Origin: Porphyra umbilicalis
Taxonomy: Eukaryota > Rhodophyta > Bangiophyceae > Bangiales > Bangiaceae
Direction: 5' to 3'
Length of the DNA stretch: 64,000 nucleotides
Assembly (NCBI GenBank): GCA_002049455.2
Contig: KV918860.1
Coordinates: 62,001 to 126,000 of the forward strand
The translations under genes were made by a program, and so were the position numbers. The notes below the pieces were generated by a model. The model saw nothing but the letters and a program-made list of their open reading frames with translations. It was not told the origin of the DNA and ran no database searches. Positions within the stretch are counted from its first letter, which is position 1, and each line of letters begins with the position of its first letter. Shown here in pieces: positions 30,461 to 43,200 of this stretch.

Positions 30461-30863
30461 TGTGGGAAAACAGGGCCAGGTCTCGTGGCAACTAGGACAG
30501 GGCCGTGCAATCAGACCCTCTACGGACAGTGGAACGAACCAAGGCCGTGCAATCAGACCTTGGCACCGTTATGGTGAAGCGTCGTGCAATCGTCGCTACA
30601 GGAAACGGTGGAGAATACTCATAAAATCGTTCAAGCAAACAGTGGGAGCAACCGCCTGTGGCGGTCCCCCGACTAGTCTTATACCCTCGTGTGCGTCACC
30701 CGCCGCGGGCCGGCGGGCCGACCATCTCGTGTCGCTCGCGCCGCCCAGCGGTGAAGGTCACCGGACCATATCAACCCCCCGTGTGTGATCACCATATCGA
30801 ACAGCCAAATCTGTCACACCTTGAACAGGTTGCTCGATCCGCCGAAAGGTCACAAATCTCACA
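30461..30863 (-). repeat. 3' LTR of the Copia element (403 bp)
   Basis: In plus orientation it begins TGTGGGAAAACAGG and ends ATCTCACA. It matches 36064-36456 almost exactly. The purine-rich stretch just inside the element on the minus strand is the expected position of the polypurine tract. Confidence 0.95.
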
Positions 30864-33800
30864 CTGCCGGCTTTCCCGTGGTCGCACACGGGGGGTCCAG
30901 AGTGGGTCTTATAACCCATTGGACCACTGGCGTGCGGTCGACGCCGGTGCGCAGGAGAGCGTCGAGTGCACCGCAGCCGCGCGCCTTTCTTAGAGCATCG
31001 GCAATGTTGTTCTCAGACGCAACTAGGCCAACGTTGGAGAGGTCTTGTCGGTTGTAGGCCTGCCGTGCTGCGGCAATGTCGACCAGCAGCCGCTTCTCGG
31101 TCGGGTGCGAGGCCTTGGTCACGACATCGAACAGCTGCTTCGAGTCGGTAAACATGTTGAGCGGAATGCGGCGGCGGTAGAGGCGCTCAAGGTCATAACG
31201 GATGACAAAAGCCTCATCAAAAGCCGCAGAGAAGGCGTAGACCTCCCCGGCCATAATCGAGTGCACGACGCGTCGGCACTTGCGGCTCGAGTAGCTGAGG
31301 ATGTGCGCTTGGCCGGAGCTGTCACAAAGCAAAATGATGAACCCGACTTGCGATGAACCGTCTGCATTTGTGGCGTACGAGGCGTCCGCGTACGCGCGGA
31401 CGCGCAGGTCGTCCACGTCGAGAGGAGGGTAGGTCAGGGCCAAGTCACGTCCTTTTTGGGCGCGTCCCATGAGCGCGTTGAGCGCTCGTACAGCCGTCAC
31501 GCTGTACGTGGCCTCGGTGACTTGGGCCGCCAAGTTGATACCGCAGCAAAGGTCGGGGCGAGTATGCGTGAGCCAGGCAACGCGCGCACGCGCCGAGAGA
31601 AACATGGTGAAAGAAGCATCCAAGGGCAGTCGCTCTAGGTTGTCGACGTACGCACGTTGGTCGATGGCAAAGTGCGGTACTCCGCTCGCAACAGTGGTGA
31701 TGTGCACCCCAACGAACTCGGCATTGTCGAGCATGCGGGGCTTCCCTTGGAAGCGGGTCAGAGTCCTTTGGGTAAGTGCCGCAAAGGCGTCGTCGCCACC
31801 CATCAGACAATCGTCCACGTACGCGCCGAGTAGTCCCGATAGGGTGTGCTCCGGTTGCCACTTGACGTAGAGGGCTGGATCCGAGGTAAGCGGCATCATA
31901 CCGAGGTCGTTCTCAACGTCCGCACACATTGTCACGTCCCAATAGTCACCTGCATCGCACACACCATACAGGGGGGAGGTCCAACTTGAGGACCTCCGTC
32001 TCCGAGATGTCAAAGAGATGACGGTCACCGGGGTGCGGGCGCAGGTACAGGCAACGACTGAAGGCGTCCCGACTCTGCAGGTACGCCTGCGTGATGTCAT
32101 GGGCGAAGATGCGCCAGCGCATGATGGCGGCGGTTGACACCAGCAGCCTCGTGGAACGTTGGCGCAAGGTGGCCAAATTGTGCACGACGAACCACTTCGC
32201 CTTGTCGCGGTGCCCTTGTGCAACGAACCGAGCTTTCGCCATCTCCTCGGGTGCCCCTACGTGGTTGAGCGTGTAGACAAACCGGCCACCAATGACGCTT
32301 GCCTCAGGGGGCACGTCGGCAGCGTTCACGACGCTAAAGGCGCCGCGGTCTCGTAACCCTGCTACCTCCTTGAGTGCGGCATCGCGGAATTGGGTGGTCG
32401 CTACGCGTGGGTCGCTCGCGGGGATCACCTTGTTCAGACCCACCACAGCAGGTACCGTGCCTGTCATTGCCGTCGCGCGTCGCACAGTGGGCGGCACCGT
32501 GGTGGCGCGTCGTTGCGTGGCAGGACGTGCAGAGCCAAGGCTTCTGGATGGCACGGAAACGAACGCCTGACAGTCACGGTGCACGGCCGCCAAAAGCGCC
32601 TCACCTGTGATGGTCGAATCCAGATGACGACCGAAGTCCGGATTGTCACCGGTTGGGGGTGGCGAGGGTGCACGAATTGGTTGTGACATAGTCGCCGTTA
32701 ACGACGCTGGCTGCTTGGTTGGCGTTGTCGCCGACGCTGGCACTGCCGCCCCCAGTGGCGTGGGGGTCTTCGTCTCCTCGTCGGCATGGGCCGGCGTTGA
32801 CGTCAGGTACGGTTTGACCTTGTCCACCGCAAACTGGCGGAGGTGACCATCGATGGCCAGCCAGACGACCTTGTCCTGTTGGGCTATCACCGTGTGAGGC
32901 CCAAACCACTCGTGCACGGGGGGCTCGCGGTACACTAACACCTGCTCCCCAGACTTCAGGACTCGCCCGGTAGCGGCGGGTACAGAGGAGGTGAGTGCTG
33001 CTGCCACACGTGCCTTAGCCACTTGTGCTGCCATCTCCTTGCGAGCCGTAGCCATGGCCTCCATACGCTCCCGCTGTACAGGGAGTGGGAGGGGGGTTAT
33101 GGGTGTGCGGGGCAACACACCAAACACCAGGAGAGTCGGGACTAAGCCGCGGGGACCTGCTGTCTGGTTCATGGCCGCCACTGCCATGGAGAGGGCGCTC
33201 CCTGCCGTCACAGTCGGATGCTCCATTCGCACTCGTCGGTAGATGGTGCGGAGGAACGCATGGTACCGCTCCCCCGTTCCGAGGGCGTTGTGGGACTCTA
33301 CACCAGACAGCTGCAAGTCGACACCGGCCGAGTTGGTGAGCGCCTTCCAGGCGGCCGACTTAAATTGAGGTCCTTGATCAGCGTGCATGAACGAGGGATG
33401 CCCCACATACGGGTTTGCCCAAATGCAGCAGTACAGCTGCCATAGGACGTCCACGCGCTCGCCGTCGGTAAAGGCTGCTGCACTGAAGGCCGTGTCACGG
33501 TCTACCACGTGTAGGACGCTTTTGCCTTCAAGATACATCAGGTCGAGGTAGACCGTACGGTTGAAAGACAAGTCGTCCGACGGCATGGTGGTCCGAAACC
33601 GGTGGGGCGCCACGGCTAATCGTTGACAAACATCGCACGCTGCTGCGACCTTAGCGAGCTCCGCCTGCACGTCCGGGGTGATCTTCGCTCCGCCGGCTCG
33701 ACGTAGAAGCTCGGCCAACCGCCCGGTTTGTGGATGATGAAAATGACGGTGGAGCCGGTCCAGCTCGGTCGTCGTGTAGTGGATCGCATTGTTCCACACC

Positions 33801-36063
33801 AGGTACAGGTGTCCGTCCTTGCGCGTCAATGGCGTCTTGAATCCGCGAGCATCACACTTGAGGGAGTTGTCCACGTTATTAACGTAGAGGGAGAACGCGT
33901 CAAGCGCATCCAGGCCGAAGAGGAATGGGATGCTCAAGTCAACAATCGCGACGCGCATGGCGACATAGTGGGCAGGGGCGATTGGGACACGGATGACCAC
34001 CGTCCCAGTGCAAGGGGTGAGCACGCCACCAAATAGGTACGTGGTAGGATGCTTGGGTGGACCACGTAGGGGAATCCCGACTTTCCGAGAGTACGCTCTG
34101 GCTTGTTCTCGCCCGACTACCGTACGGGTGGCGCCGGTGTCCATACAAGCCCCACGGAAAAGGTCCGTTCCTTGCGTCGTTGACAAGAGTAGTCAGGCAA
34201 ACGGGATGGGCTCCATGACCCAGGGGGGTGCACGGCGTCTACGAATGGGGAAGTGGCGACGACCTACCCCCCCTCGGGAAAACCCGCAGCAGTACCCGCC
34301 TGGGTGCTGGTGCTCGCCTCCATCTCATCAGTCCCCTGTTCACCACCCGTTGCCGTCAGCACGTCTAACGCTTGTCCGTCGGTTAGCAGCAACGTCTCAA
34401 AGAGCTGCGCGTCGGCATGCGTAGCGCCGTCCAAGGACCCGCCAGCAGGGTCCTCAACCCCATGAGGATCGTGCTCTTCGGGGTGCACTTGGCCTGACTG
34501 GCGGCACATCAAATAAAGCACTGTAGCGGCACCTCCACGTCCACCCGCGTGCTTCTTGTCATAGTAGGCCAGCTTGCGCTGCGCAGCCTTGAACGTGTCG
34601 ACAGGGATTGGGCATTGGCGCATCGTGTGCCCCGGGTTGTCGCAGTTAAAGCAGCCAGCAACGGACAGCGGGTCAAATCTCGGTCGGGTGGTGGTTGTCG
34701 CGCGAGTGGCACTCGGTCGGGACGCAGGTATCGGGGCACCGACAGTGGCCCGTGACCGGGGCGTTGTGGCGCCGACCCCACGATTGGCATAGGCGTATAC
34801 GCCCTGGCCTGCGTACATCACCGGCAACGCCGCCTTGGTCGCCGCAACTTGGCTGTTGATAGGGACGTCCTTGGCAACGGCTGCCCGGCCCTCTTCCTTG
34901 AGGCCTAGAGCGGCATCAAGCTCTAAGAAGAGCTGTTGGAAGGAGGGCTTCGTCGTGGCAATGCGGCTGACCACGCTGTCGGCCCATGGTTCCCCGACCA
35001 CCGCGCCGCGCAGGTAGTCAACGAGGTTCTCGTCTGCACGATTGAGCGGTGCGAGCTGAGGGGACAGCTGGTCAATCATCGTACGAACCGTCTCGAGCGC
35101 CTCCTTCTCGGTTTGCCCGGCAGCAACGAAGGTACTCACCCGTAGCCCGGCCACTCGATGCTTGACGTCCGTCTGCCGGGTGGGGGTGTTGTACTCTTCG
35201 TTCATCTTGGCAAGCGCTTCGGCTAGGGAACGGACACGTCCGTCGACGTGCAGATCATAACATCTCTTCGCGCGCCCGCCAAAGAGGTTGTGCAGGTAGC
35301 GCAGCTGCTGCTCCGGGTTGAGGTTGTAGTCCTTGCAAATTTGTAGGTACCCGGACACGTGCTCATGTAGAGCATCCTCTGCTCCACCAAAGAACTTCTG
35401 TGACGCGTTGCCGTACCGCATGCCAACGTCGTGGCCTGTCCGATCACGTTGGTTGACGGGTGGGGCGACGAGTACGGCCGGCGCCTTTCCTTCCGCTTGG
35501 CCCGGGCCACCGGTGTTGCCTCCTTTCCGCCCGGAGACGATCACCCTCGAGAGCTCACGTGCAATGTCCGCCTCGGGGGGTCTTTGTAGAGGGTGTCCGC
35601 GAGCTGGTAGGGAATACGGCGGGACGCCTGCCCATCCATGGCGATGTTGCGGTCCTTGAGCCAGTCACGCAGATGCCGGTAGATGGGGCCCAGCTGCGAC
35701 ACCTCGTCATCAAAGAGCAGAGTGGGGGACACATCCCCAGCGACTAGCTCCCGAATCTGATCGGGTGTAGTGTCCGTGCGGCTCGCCAGGTCCAACTCAA
35801 TTGCCCGTACAGAGAGGATGAGGGCTCGCTGCTTGGCGGTCATCATGGCGATGTCGTTACCCTGCATGAAGACGCGTGCAGAGGGTGACACACCAGCGGG
35901 GTTGCCCGTCGTGGAAGGCATGGTCGCCAGCTAGGGCTCACGGCACTGGGGCACACAAAGGGGGGCAAACGGGGACTGGGACAAAATCTCGCCACTCAAG
36001 CAGCGGGACGTCGGGGTGGATATGAGAGGAAAAGGGGAGAGCCCCGTAATGGTAATTCGCGAA

Positions 36064-36456
36064 TGTGGGAAAACAGGGCCAGGTCTCGTGGCAACTAGGA
36101 CAGGGCCGTGCAATCAGACCCTCTACGGACAGTGGAACGAACCAAGGCCGTGCAATCAGACCTTGGCACCGTTATGGTGAAGCGTCGTGCAATCGTCGCT
36201 ACAGGAAACGGTGGAGAATACTCATAAAATCGTTCAAGCAAACAGTGGGAGCAACCGCCTGTGGCGGTCCCCCGACTAGTCTTATACCCTCGTGTGCGTC
36301 ACCCGCCGCGGGCCGGCGGGCCGACCATCTCGTGTCGCTCGCGCCGCCCAGCGGTGAAGGTCACCGGACCATATCAACCCCCCGTGTGTGATCACCATAT
36401 CGAACAGCCAAGTCTGTCACGGTTGCTCGATCCGCCGAAAGGTCACAAATCTCACA
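36064..36456 (-). repeat. 5' LTR of the Copia element (393 bp)
   Basis: Same sequence as the other LTR with TG...CA ends. As the element lies on the minus strand, this copy carries its promoter. The primer-binding site should lie just below 36064 but was not matched to a tRNA. Confidence 0.95.
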
Positions 36457-36747
36457 CTGGGGGAGCATTCTTAATTGAGGGGTAAGAACAGGAATAAGAG
36501 TGCTGCCATTAATAACATGGGATAGAATGGGTCGACAAGAAAATTGTCTGACGGCAACTACACTGACCCGAAGCTCTCGAGAGTGTGCCATGGAGGTCTG
36601 GCGCGCGGCGCGCTGGCGGCAATCGGTTGCGGCCACGAGGGCTCAATCCCCAGGCCGTATTGCGATCTCATTGGTGGGCTCATTTTCGCTGGTCACTTTC
36701 GCAGGTCTAGCTGCGAAAACATCGGCACCCGTTTCCTTCACGCCATA
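36457..36747. other. spacer between Copia and the next inverted-repeat element
   Basis: Starts with the CTGGG target duplication. No gene. A GGCTCAATCC-like string at about 36642 superficially resembles a tRNA B-box but no cloverleaf was found. Confidence 0.4.
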
Positions 36748-38952
36748 ATCGTCAGAACTATGGTCATCCTGAACGGGAGGAAATCCCGTTCAGGCCCCTG
36801 TTACGGCACGGCGCCTGAACAAGGGAACTCCTGTTACAAACGTTGTTTAGGTGCACGGACCTGATCTCGAGGTCAGACATTACCAGATCGCGAGATACAC
36901 CCTTAATACTCCTGTTAACCAGGGTCGATTATTATTGCGCTAATCTCTAGACGATGACAGGTTACTGGCGGCCCATGCACACTGCTCGTTGATGCTGCTC
37001 TGCTTTATTTCTGGAGGGACTACGGATGGGACTACGGCCATGAGGACAACCAAACGGTGCACCCATCATAGCTGACCATGTACCAACGGCGGCAGCAACA
37101 CAAGTGGGGGAGCCAGTCGGCAGATACCGAGAACAAGGCACAAAGACCGCGACAGATGCCGTACCATCCAAGCCCACATCAAACGAGAGCTCGAGATATT
37201 GAGAGAGGGGAAGACTAAGAAACAAGAGCAACGATACGACGGGACAAAACAGGGGACGTACGAGATAGGGGGCAGGAAGCGGGGGACGGACGTAGGGAGG
37301 AGGGGGGAAAGAGAAATCCAATCAGGAAGTGGGAGAAAGACATACACGATACGCAGGGGAAAAACATGCATGGACGGTAGCACATGTAGGCACGAGTCAG
37401 ATGCGAGCTACCACAGATGGCAGTGAACGAGGGCTCCCTGTACGGTAGTGCAACATCCGGTGCAATGACCTCGATGGAAGACACGCAATGACAGACAAAC
37501 GAACGATAGACAGGAGAGGATCCAACCACAGACAGCGCACAACATACCTGTTGGAAGACTGGCTCAAAGACCCAGCATGGTAGGGGGTCGCCCAGTTGGG
37601 GAGGGGGACGTTGGTGCACGACAGCAAGAGCCAGGAGAGATCGACACGGGCGCTCCGATCTCGGATGACGACTGCAGTGGTCTTGCTCGCCGGCGGCGCG
37701 GTGGTGGAGGGTCAGGTAGGGTTGCACACGACGCCCCTATTTCGGGGGCGTCAGGGGCGCGCGACGGATAAGACGCCTTACTGACGCCCCATTAGGCAGC
37801 CAAAACGCCCTCACGACGCCCCAAGTAGCACCCTCAATATTCTATAAATTCATCAAGTGGCACCCACAAGGTGCTCTCATATGTCATTATTTTGTCAAGA
37901 CTGGGTGCCTGTCCCCAACCGAGGTGCACAGCCGCCACCTGCTGGATCATGTAGGCCCCCCTGAAAAGTTTCTCTTCGCGACGCCTTGCTGACGCCCATT
38001 GGAGTTGGGGCGTTAGGGGCGCACGACGCCCAAATGACGCCCTGGTGACGCCCTTAACGACGCCCTTATCGACGCCCCGGGCGTTCTGAGCAACCCTAGT
38101 GTCTATTCCCCTGAGGGGATCATTTGATCCTCTGAGGATCAATTGATCCTCATATGAGGCAGCTCAAAAAAGAACCTTTCTGACGTCCGTTCTGTTTTTT
38201 TTCGATACAGGCGAACGCAGCGTGCCCGTCTTACCCGTCGGACTGTTCAAGGGCACCGGAGGGCACAAAAACGTGCACGGCAAGGAAGAAAGATTCCTTT
38301 TTTTCGCGTAAGTAGGATCAATTGATCCTCAAGATCAGGGGAATAGACACTAGGGTCAGGTCATCGGAGGCTTTAGCCTGTCACTCTTGAGTTGTCTCCA
38401 ATCGACCAGATAAGTCCGTTTTTTCCATGGAGACGTCCGACCTACCACGAGGGCTACGTGTGGCATAGCTCACTTTTATTGGCCGGCCATTCTCTTATAT
38501 GCTTGATATCATTCGTCGTCTCCCGAAGTACATACATAAATCTTCGGTCATCGATCGACTTTACAGAGCAACTCGGGGTAAGTTCTGGAGCAGCGGCCGC
38601 GGTCTCGTGCGTGCACCTCAGGTCCGAGAACACGCTTTGGCGCCGACTTCTTGTGCAGCGCATCGTCGATGGCAAGAGGCATCCAGGCCCGTGCAACCCC
38701 GACCTGGACAGTTTACGTCTTCGCAATCCATTGCAGGGATATCATTGGCTTGAATTAGTGCGACAGCCTTGCATGACCTCGCGATCAGCCACGAGACGGT
38801 TCAGGGGCTGGCACAGCTGCCCTGAACGGGAACTCCTCCCGTTCAGGCCTTTGTTACAGCACAGACGCCTGGACGGGAAACCTCCCGTTCAAGGGCTTCT
38901 TGAACGGGACTCCCGTTCAGGCTCCCGTTCAAGTGTCCACTGTTCTGACGAT
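36748..38952. mobile_element. ~2.2-kb inverted-repeat element carrying a nested insertion
   Basis: The left end (ATCGTCAGAAC, 36748-36758, then similar sequence to CTGAACGGGA) is the reverse complement of the right end (GTTCTGACGAT, 38942-38952) over roughly 30 bp with mismatches. Each end also carries small hairpins built from CTGAACGGGA/TCCCGTTCAG (36769-36793 and 38822-38846) followed by a shared tgttacrgcacrg stretch. The interior has no recognisable protein. A 635-bp segment with its own 9-bp duplication is inserted within it. Superfamily unknown; target duplication of the outer element unclear. Confidence 0.5.
37718..38352. mobile_element. 635-bp nested insertion flanked by 9-bp direct repeats
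   Basis: GGGTCAGGT occurs at 37709-37717 and 38353-38361, exactly bounding this segment like a 9-bp target duplication, as Mutator-type elements make. The interior is peculiar. The left ~380 bp is packed with gacgccc/gggcgtc octamer-like motifs in both orientations and is bracketed by AGGGTTGC (37718) and GCAACCCT (~38089). The right ~260 bp is bracketed by CCCTAGTGTCTATTCCCCTG (~38094) and its reverse complement (~38337). No protein is encoded. Confidence 0.6.
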
Positions 38953-40260
38953 AGTTGTACCCCCTGATCCCTGATCCGACTCGGTCATCGGATCGGACCG
39001 AGTGTCGGACCGGCTGCGACGGAGCCCCCCCCGCGTCCGATGCCGTCGGTATGTCTGACCAATACTCAAAACGACATTTCGCGATTGCTGCCCAGCCGAG
39101 TGGGACCCAGACCCAGCCCTCGACCGCCACCGCCACAGCAGCTCACGCAAATTACACACGCGTGTGATGGGCGCGGCGGAGGCACCGATTGGGGAGTGGC
39201 ACCGAGGCCAGCGCCGGCTGAATGACGGTGAGTCGTTGTTTTCGCCACTCTGCCGTCGAGCAAACCATGTTGATGAACCCTACCGCGAGGTGCACATCCA
39301 ACCATCGACCGCCGAGGCCGCTGACGCTGTCGCATTTTCTGCCTTTTGGGCCAGCCCCCCTGTGGGCTGACATCAATTTGGCGTCGGCCTGTCCGCTTTT
39401 CAAAGCACCTACCTTTGCCGGCATCGTCACCCTCGGGTGCACGCCCATCCAACGCAGGTCTGCAATGGTCTTTGGATATCGCTTTTTGAGGGAATCCTTC
39501 AAGCTGTCGGATGGAGACGACACCCATCTCAAGTCGGCCTATTCACGAATGAATCTGGCCGAACTTCAAGGCAGACTCACGTTTGATGCCGATCACGTGA
39601 GTCGTGCGAACCCGGAAAGAGTGACGACACAGTTGGCCGTTTCATCCAGCACTCACACCCTCATGGGGCAGCATGACCTGCTCTGGTGGTGTTCCATGCC
39701 TCCGTGGTACGTGCACCCGCTTCCTTGTTCAGGCCACTCGCCTCGCCCATTTTCTTGAGTGGAGTGAGAAAGTGGAGCACTGAAGCAAGGCGGAGAAGAG
39801 GGGGGTAGATGAGCAGAGGGGTGTGGGGGAGACCCGAGCAGAGCCCCTCCACCCTTGTGCTCCCGGTGCATTCGATCACAGGGTGCCGACAACGAGTCTC
39901 AGAGAGTCATCCAGCTATGCGTACGCACCAACGCATTTGTGGCGAACGGAGCGTCGTGACGGCCACAGCGCCCAGCGCAAGGACGGCGAGAGAGCGAGGG
40001 ACACAGCGGGACGCGCATGGAGCGGACACAGCCGTTTCACGGATCAACAGGAAACGGGAGGGCGGCCGCGCAACAGACATGAGCTGTGGCCGACCCACCA
40101 GAGTCCAGCAGGTGAGAATTCTCAGGCCATCGCACCAGATCGTAGCTCCAATATGTCATTGCAAAAGGAGTTTATTGGTGCGATGGTTTCATCCAAACCG
40201 CGCAACACGCCATCACGACCAAGCGATGGACTTTTGACCTCCCCAACATAACGATGGGTG
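38953..40260. other. transition from repeat block to GC-rich gene island
   Basis: No supported gene. A minus-strand frame from about 39532 to 39152 (motifs SLKDSLKKRYPKTIADLRW, FINMVCSTAEWRKQR) looks like a decayed coding piece without start or family. At 39720-40250 there is ordinary sequence that should include the upstream region of the kinase gene. GC rises abruptly at about 40.26 kb. Confidence 0.35.
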
Positions 40261-43200
40261 ATGGCTGAGCCAAAATCCAACTCTGCGCGCCCGCGCCCCC
40301 GCCCCGCGGCGGTCCAGCAGGGGCGCGCAAGCGGCGCCGCTCCCCCACACCCCCATTGTGCGGCGCGCGCTCACCCGCACACGCCCCCCCCCCCACGTGG
40401 TCGCCCGCCGGACAGGCCCGCGGCGCCGCCTGTTGACACGTCGTCGACGGGGCGTCGTGGAGCGGCGCCACGGCGCGTCCAGACCCCCCCCCCCACCCCC
40501 ACCCCCCCCCCCACGGCCCCCCCAAGCGCCTCCCCACCGCGCATGACACCCGCGTGTGTGGGCCAGCAGTCCGCCGTGGGCGCCCACGCGCCTGCCGCGC
40601 GGGCAGCCGCCGCCGCCGTCGCGCCGGGAGCCCGCCGCTCGTGCCCCGGCGCACCGTCGCGCACCCCGTGGTGGCGGCTCCCCCCCCACCCCCCACCCCC
40701 CACCCCCCCCACCCCCGCCCGCGTCCGCCCCCACCGTCGTGGCGGTGCCCCCCTCGAGGCGTCCCCGCCCCCCCCCCCCCCCCCTAGCTGGCAGCGCCGC
40801 GGCCGGCCACGCGCACCGTCGGCGGCGGCGGGGCGGCGCCACCCCCCAGTCCAGCGGGGCGGTGCGGCGGCACGACTGCCGCGCGGGGCGCCTGCAGGCG
40901 GCGCCCGCCGCGGGTGTGCCGCACGCGTCCCGCGGGCGCGCCGGCGGCCGGCACGCGGCGGCGGCGGGCACGCGGCGGCGGGGGCTCTGCGCGCATCCGC
41001 TGGGGCGGGGGCGGCGGGTGCCCCCCGCGGTCGGCCGCCACCGCCGCCGCCGCCGCCGCGCGCCGCGCGCCGACGGCCGCGCCCGCCGCGGCGGGCGTGG
41101 CGTGTCAGGGGGGCGGGGTGGGCGTCCCCGTGCGGCCGACGCCGACGCTGCCGCCGCCGCCGCCGCCGCCGCGTCGCGGTGCCGGCCGCCGCGGTGCGCA
41201 AGGCGCCTGGTGCCAGCGCACAGACCTCGGCACTCCGGCCGGCAACGCGGCGTGGCCGACCGCCGCTGACGCCGGCGGCGGGCGGGCGGGCGGGTAGGCG
41301 GCGGCCCTCAGTCGGCGCCGCGGGTGCCTTACCCCGCCTGGTGCGACGGCGGTCCCCGTTCCTCGCGCGTCCCGTCTGGTCCCGGTGCGGTCCTTCCCCC
41401 CCCCCCCCCGCGGCTGCCCCCACCCCCACCCCCCCGACGGCGCCCCCCTTCCGCTCTGCCCGCCGCCATGCGGCGACGCAGCACGGGGGCATCCCCCGCG
41501 TGGGCCGCCGCCGCGGGCGGGGCGCCCGCCCGCGGCCCCCCACCGGCACGGCGTCCCCGGCCGGCGCCCTCCCCCCCTCGGTCGCGTCGTCGGCGGCGCG
41601 CCCCCCCCCGCCGGCCTCCCCCCCGGCGGCGGGGCGGTCCCCCCCCCCCCCCCGCCCGCGCGCGGCGGTCGGTGGGGTCCCTCTTCCCCCCCCCCCCCCC
41701 GACGACCCGAGCCTCGCCCTCGTCTCCCGCCAACGCGCGCGCGTCGCCGCGTGGGTGGCGCTCCGCTCGGAAACGCCCGCCGGCGGGCGGCGGCGGCGGC
41801 TGGCCGCCGCCCTCGCCACGGCGCTCGGCGCGGCGCCGGCGCCATGGCGGCGGTGTTGGGCCGAGCTGCGGGGGTCCACCCTCCTCTTTTACCTCGAGGC
41901 GGGGGAGGAGGGGGAAGAGGGGGGGGGGGGGGGACGCCGGGGGGGGGGCACCCCCGCGCCGCGCCCGTCGGTGCACGCGCCGCCGCGGCGGACGACGGGG
42001 GGAGCCTCCTCGGCGCCAGGCACGGCAGTGACGGCCACCTTTGACGACGAGGAGGAGGACGACGAGGAGGAGGACGAGGACGAGGAGCACCTCCGTCGCG
42101 CGTCAAACCAACCGTCGCTGGCCGCCTCGGACGCCCCGTCGTCGGCGGCGGCGGCAGCCATTGGGCGGTCCACGTCCCCCGCCCTGGTGCTGACGCTGCG
42201 GCAGGGCGCGACGGTCGTGTCGGCGCTCGCGCCCAACGTGCTGCGCCTCGCCCCCCGGTCGGGGTGGAAGAATGGGGGGGGCGGCGCCGTCATTGACCTG
42301 TGCTTTGCAACCGCCGCGGACGCGGGGGATTGGCACGACGCGATGCTGCGGCCGCTCGTGACGCCGTCAGAGGGCGGATCCCAGCGGCTCCTCGGGGGGC
42401 CCGTCTCCTCGCGCGCCGTCGCGCAAGCGGCGGCGTTGGAGACCTCGGACAGCCGCGGCGACGGCGGGTGGGAGGAGGACGTCGTGCCGCCGTCGCCGGC
42501 GGTGCCGACGAGCCGCCGCTGGACGTCGACCGTGTCGGCGGGCTCGCTCGCGCCGCGGACGGCGCCGCCGCCGCTGTCGCCCGCGGCGTTTCGCACGCTC
42601 AAGCCCCTCGGCGGCGGCAGCAGCGGCTCTGTGTTTCTCGTGTCGGCGCGCGACACGGGGGAGCTCCTCGCCATGAAGGTGATCCCCAAAGCGTCGCTCG
42701 CCACCTCCCCCGAGTGCCGCCGCCACGCCCTCGACGAGCGGCTCGTCATGGAGGTGACCCGCCCCCACCCGTTTGTGCTCCCTTTGCGCTACGCCTTTCA
42801 ATCCCCGCGCAAGCTGTACCTGGTCATGGAGTACGCGGCGGGGGGGGACCTCTACACCTTTCTCCGCCGGCGGGGGCGCTCCCTCGGCGAGGCGGCCACG
42901 CGGTTTGTGCTCGCCGAGTTGGTGCTCGGCCTCGAGCACCTCCACGCGTCGGCGGTGGTGTATCGGGACCTCAAGCTCGAAAACATCCTCCTGTCTGCGT
43001 CGGGGCACCTGCGCATTGCGGATTTTGGACTGTCCAAGCTCCTCGCCGACGGGGGGGCGGGCTTGACCAAAACCCTCTGCGGCACCCGCCACTATTGCGC
43101 GCCCGAGGCGGTGGCCGGCCACGCGTATGGGCAGTCGTGTGACTTTTGGTCGCTGGGCGTCCTCGCGTACGAGCTGCTGTGTGGGCAAACGCCGTTTGCG

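Larger units (their letters stand above)
30461..36456 (-). mobile_element. Ty1/Copia LTR retrotransposon, ~6.0 kb, nearly whole
   Basis: LTRs at 30461-30863 and 36064-36456 flank a minus-strand gag-pol region and are themselves flanked by a 5-bp duplication CTGGG (30456-30460 and 36457-36461). Parts in order on the minus strand: gag (about 35.9-34.3 kb) with a CCHC knuckle CFNCDNPGHTMRQC; aspartic protease (MDTGATRTVV); integrase with its HHCC finger and core (YLDLMYLEG, FMHADQGPQF); reverse transcriptase with the YVDD box (LLGAYVDDCL); and RNase H (RAYADASYATN). Order protease-integrase-RT marks it as Copia. The LTRs differ by about one substitution and a 10-bp length difference, so the insertion is recent. 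The coding part is interrupted at about three places; some copia-like elements use recoding between gag and pol, so not every one need be damage. It is treated as a fossil copy. Confidence 0.95.

Noticed and set aside
36620-36700. tRNA-like B-box string GGCTCAATCC
   Set aside because: No matching A-box or cloverleaf stems could be drawn.
40371-42106. Long minus-strand frames opposite the kinase N terminus
   Set aside because: Composition artefacts; the plus strand carries the PH domain.
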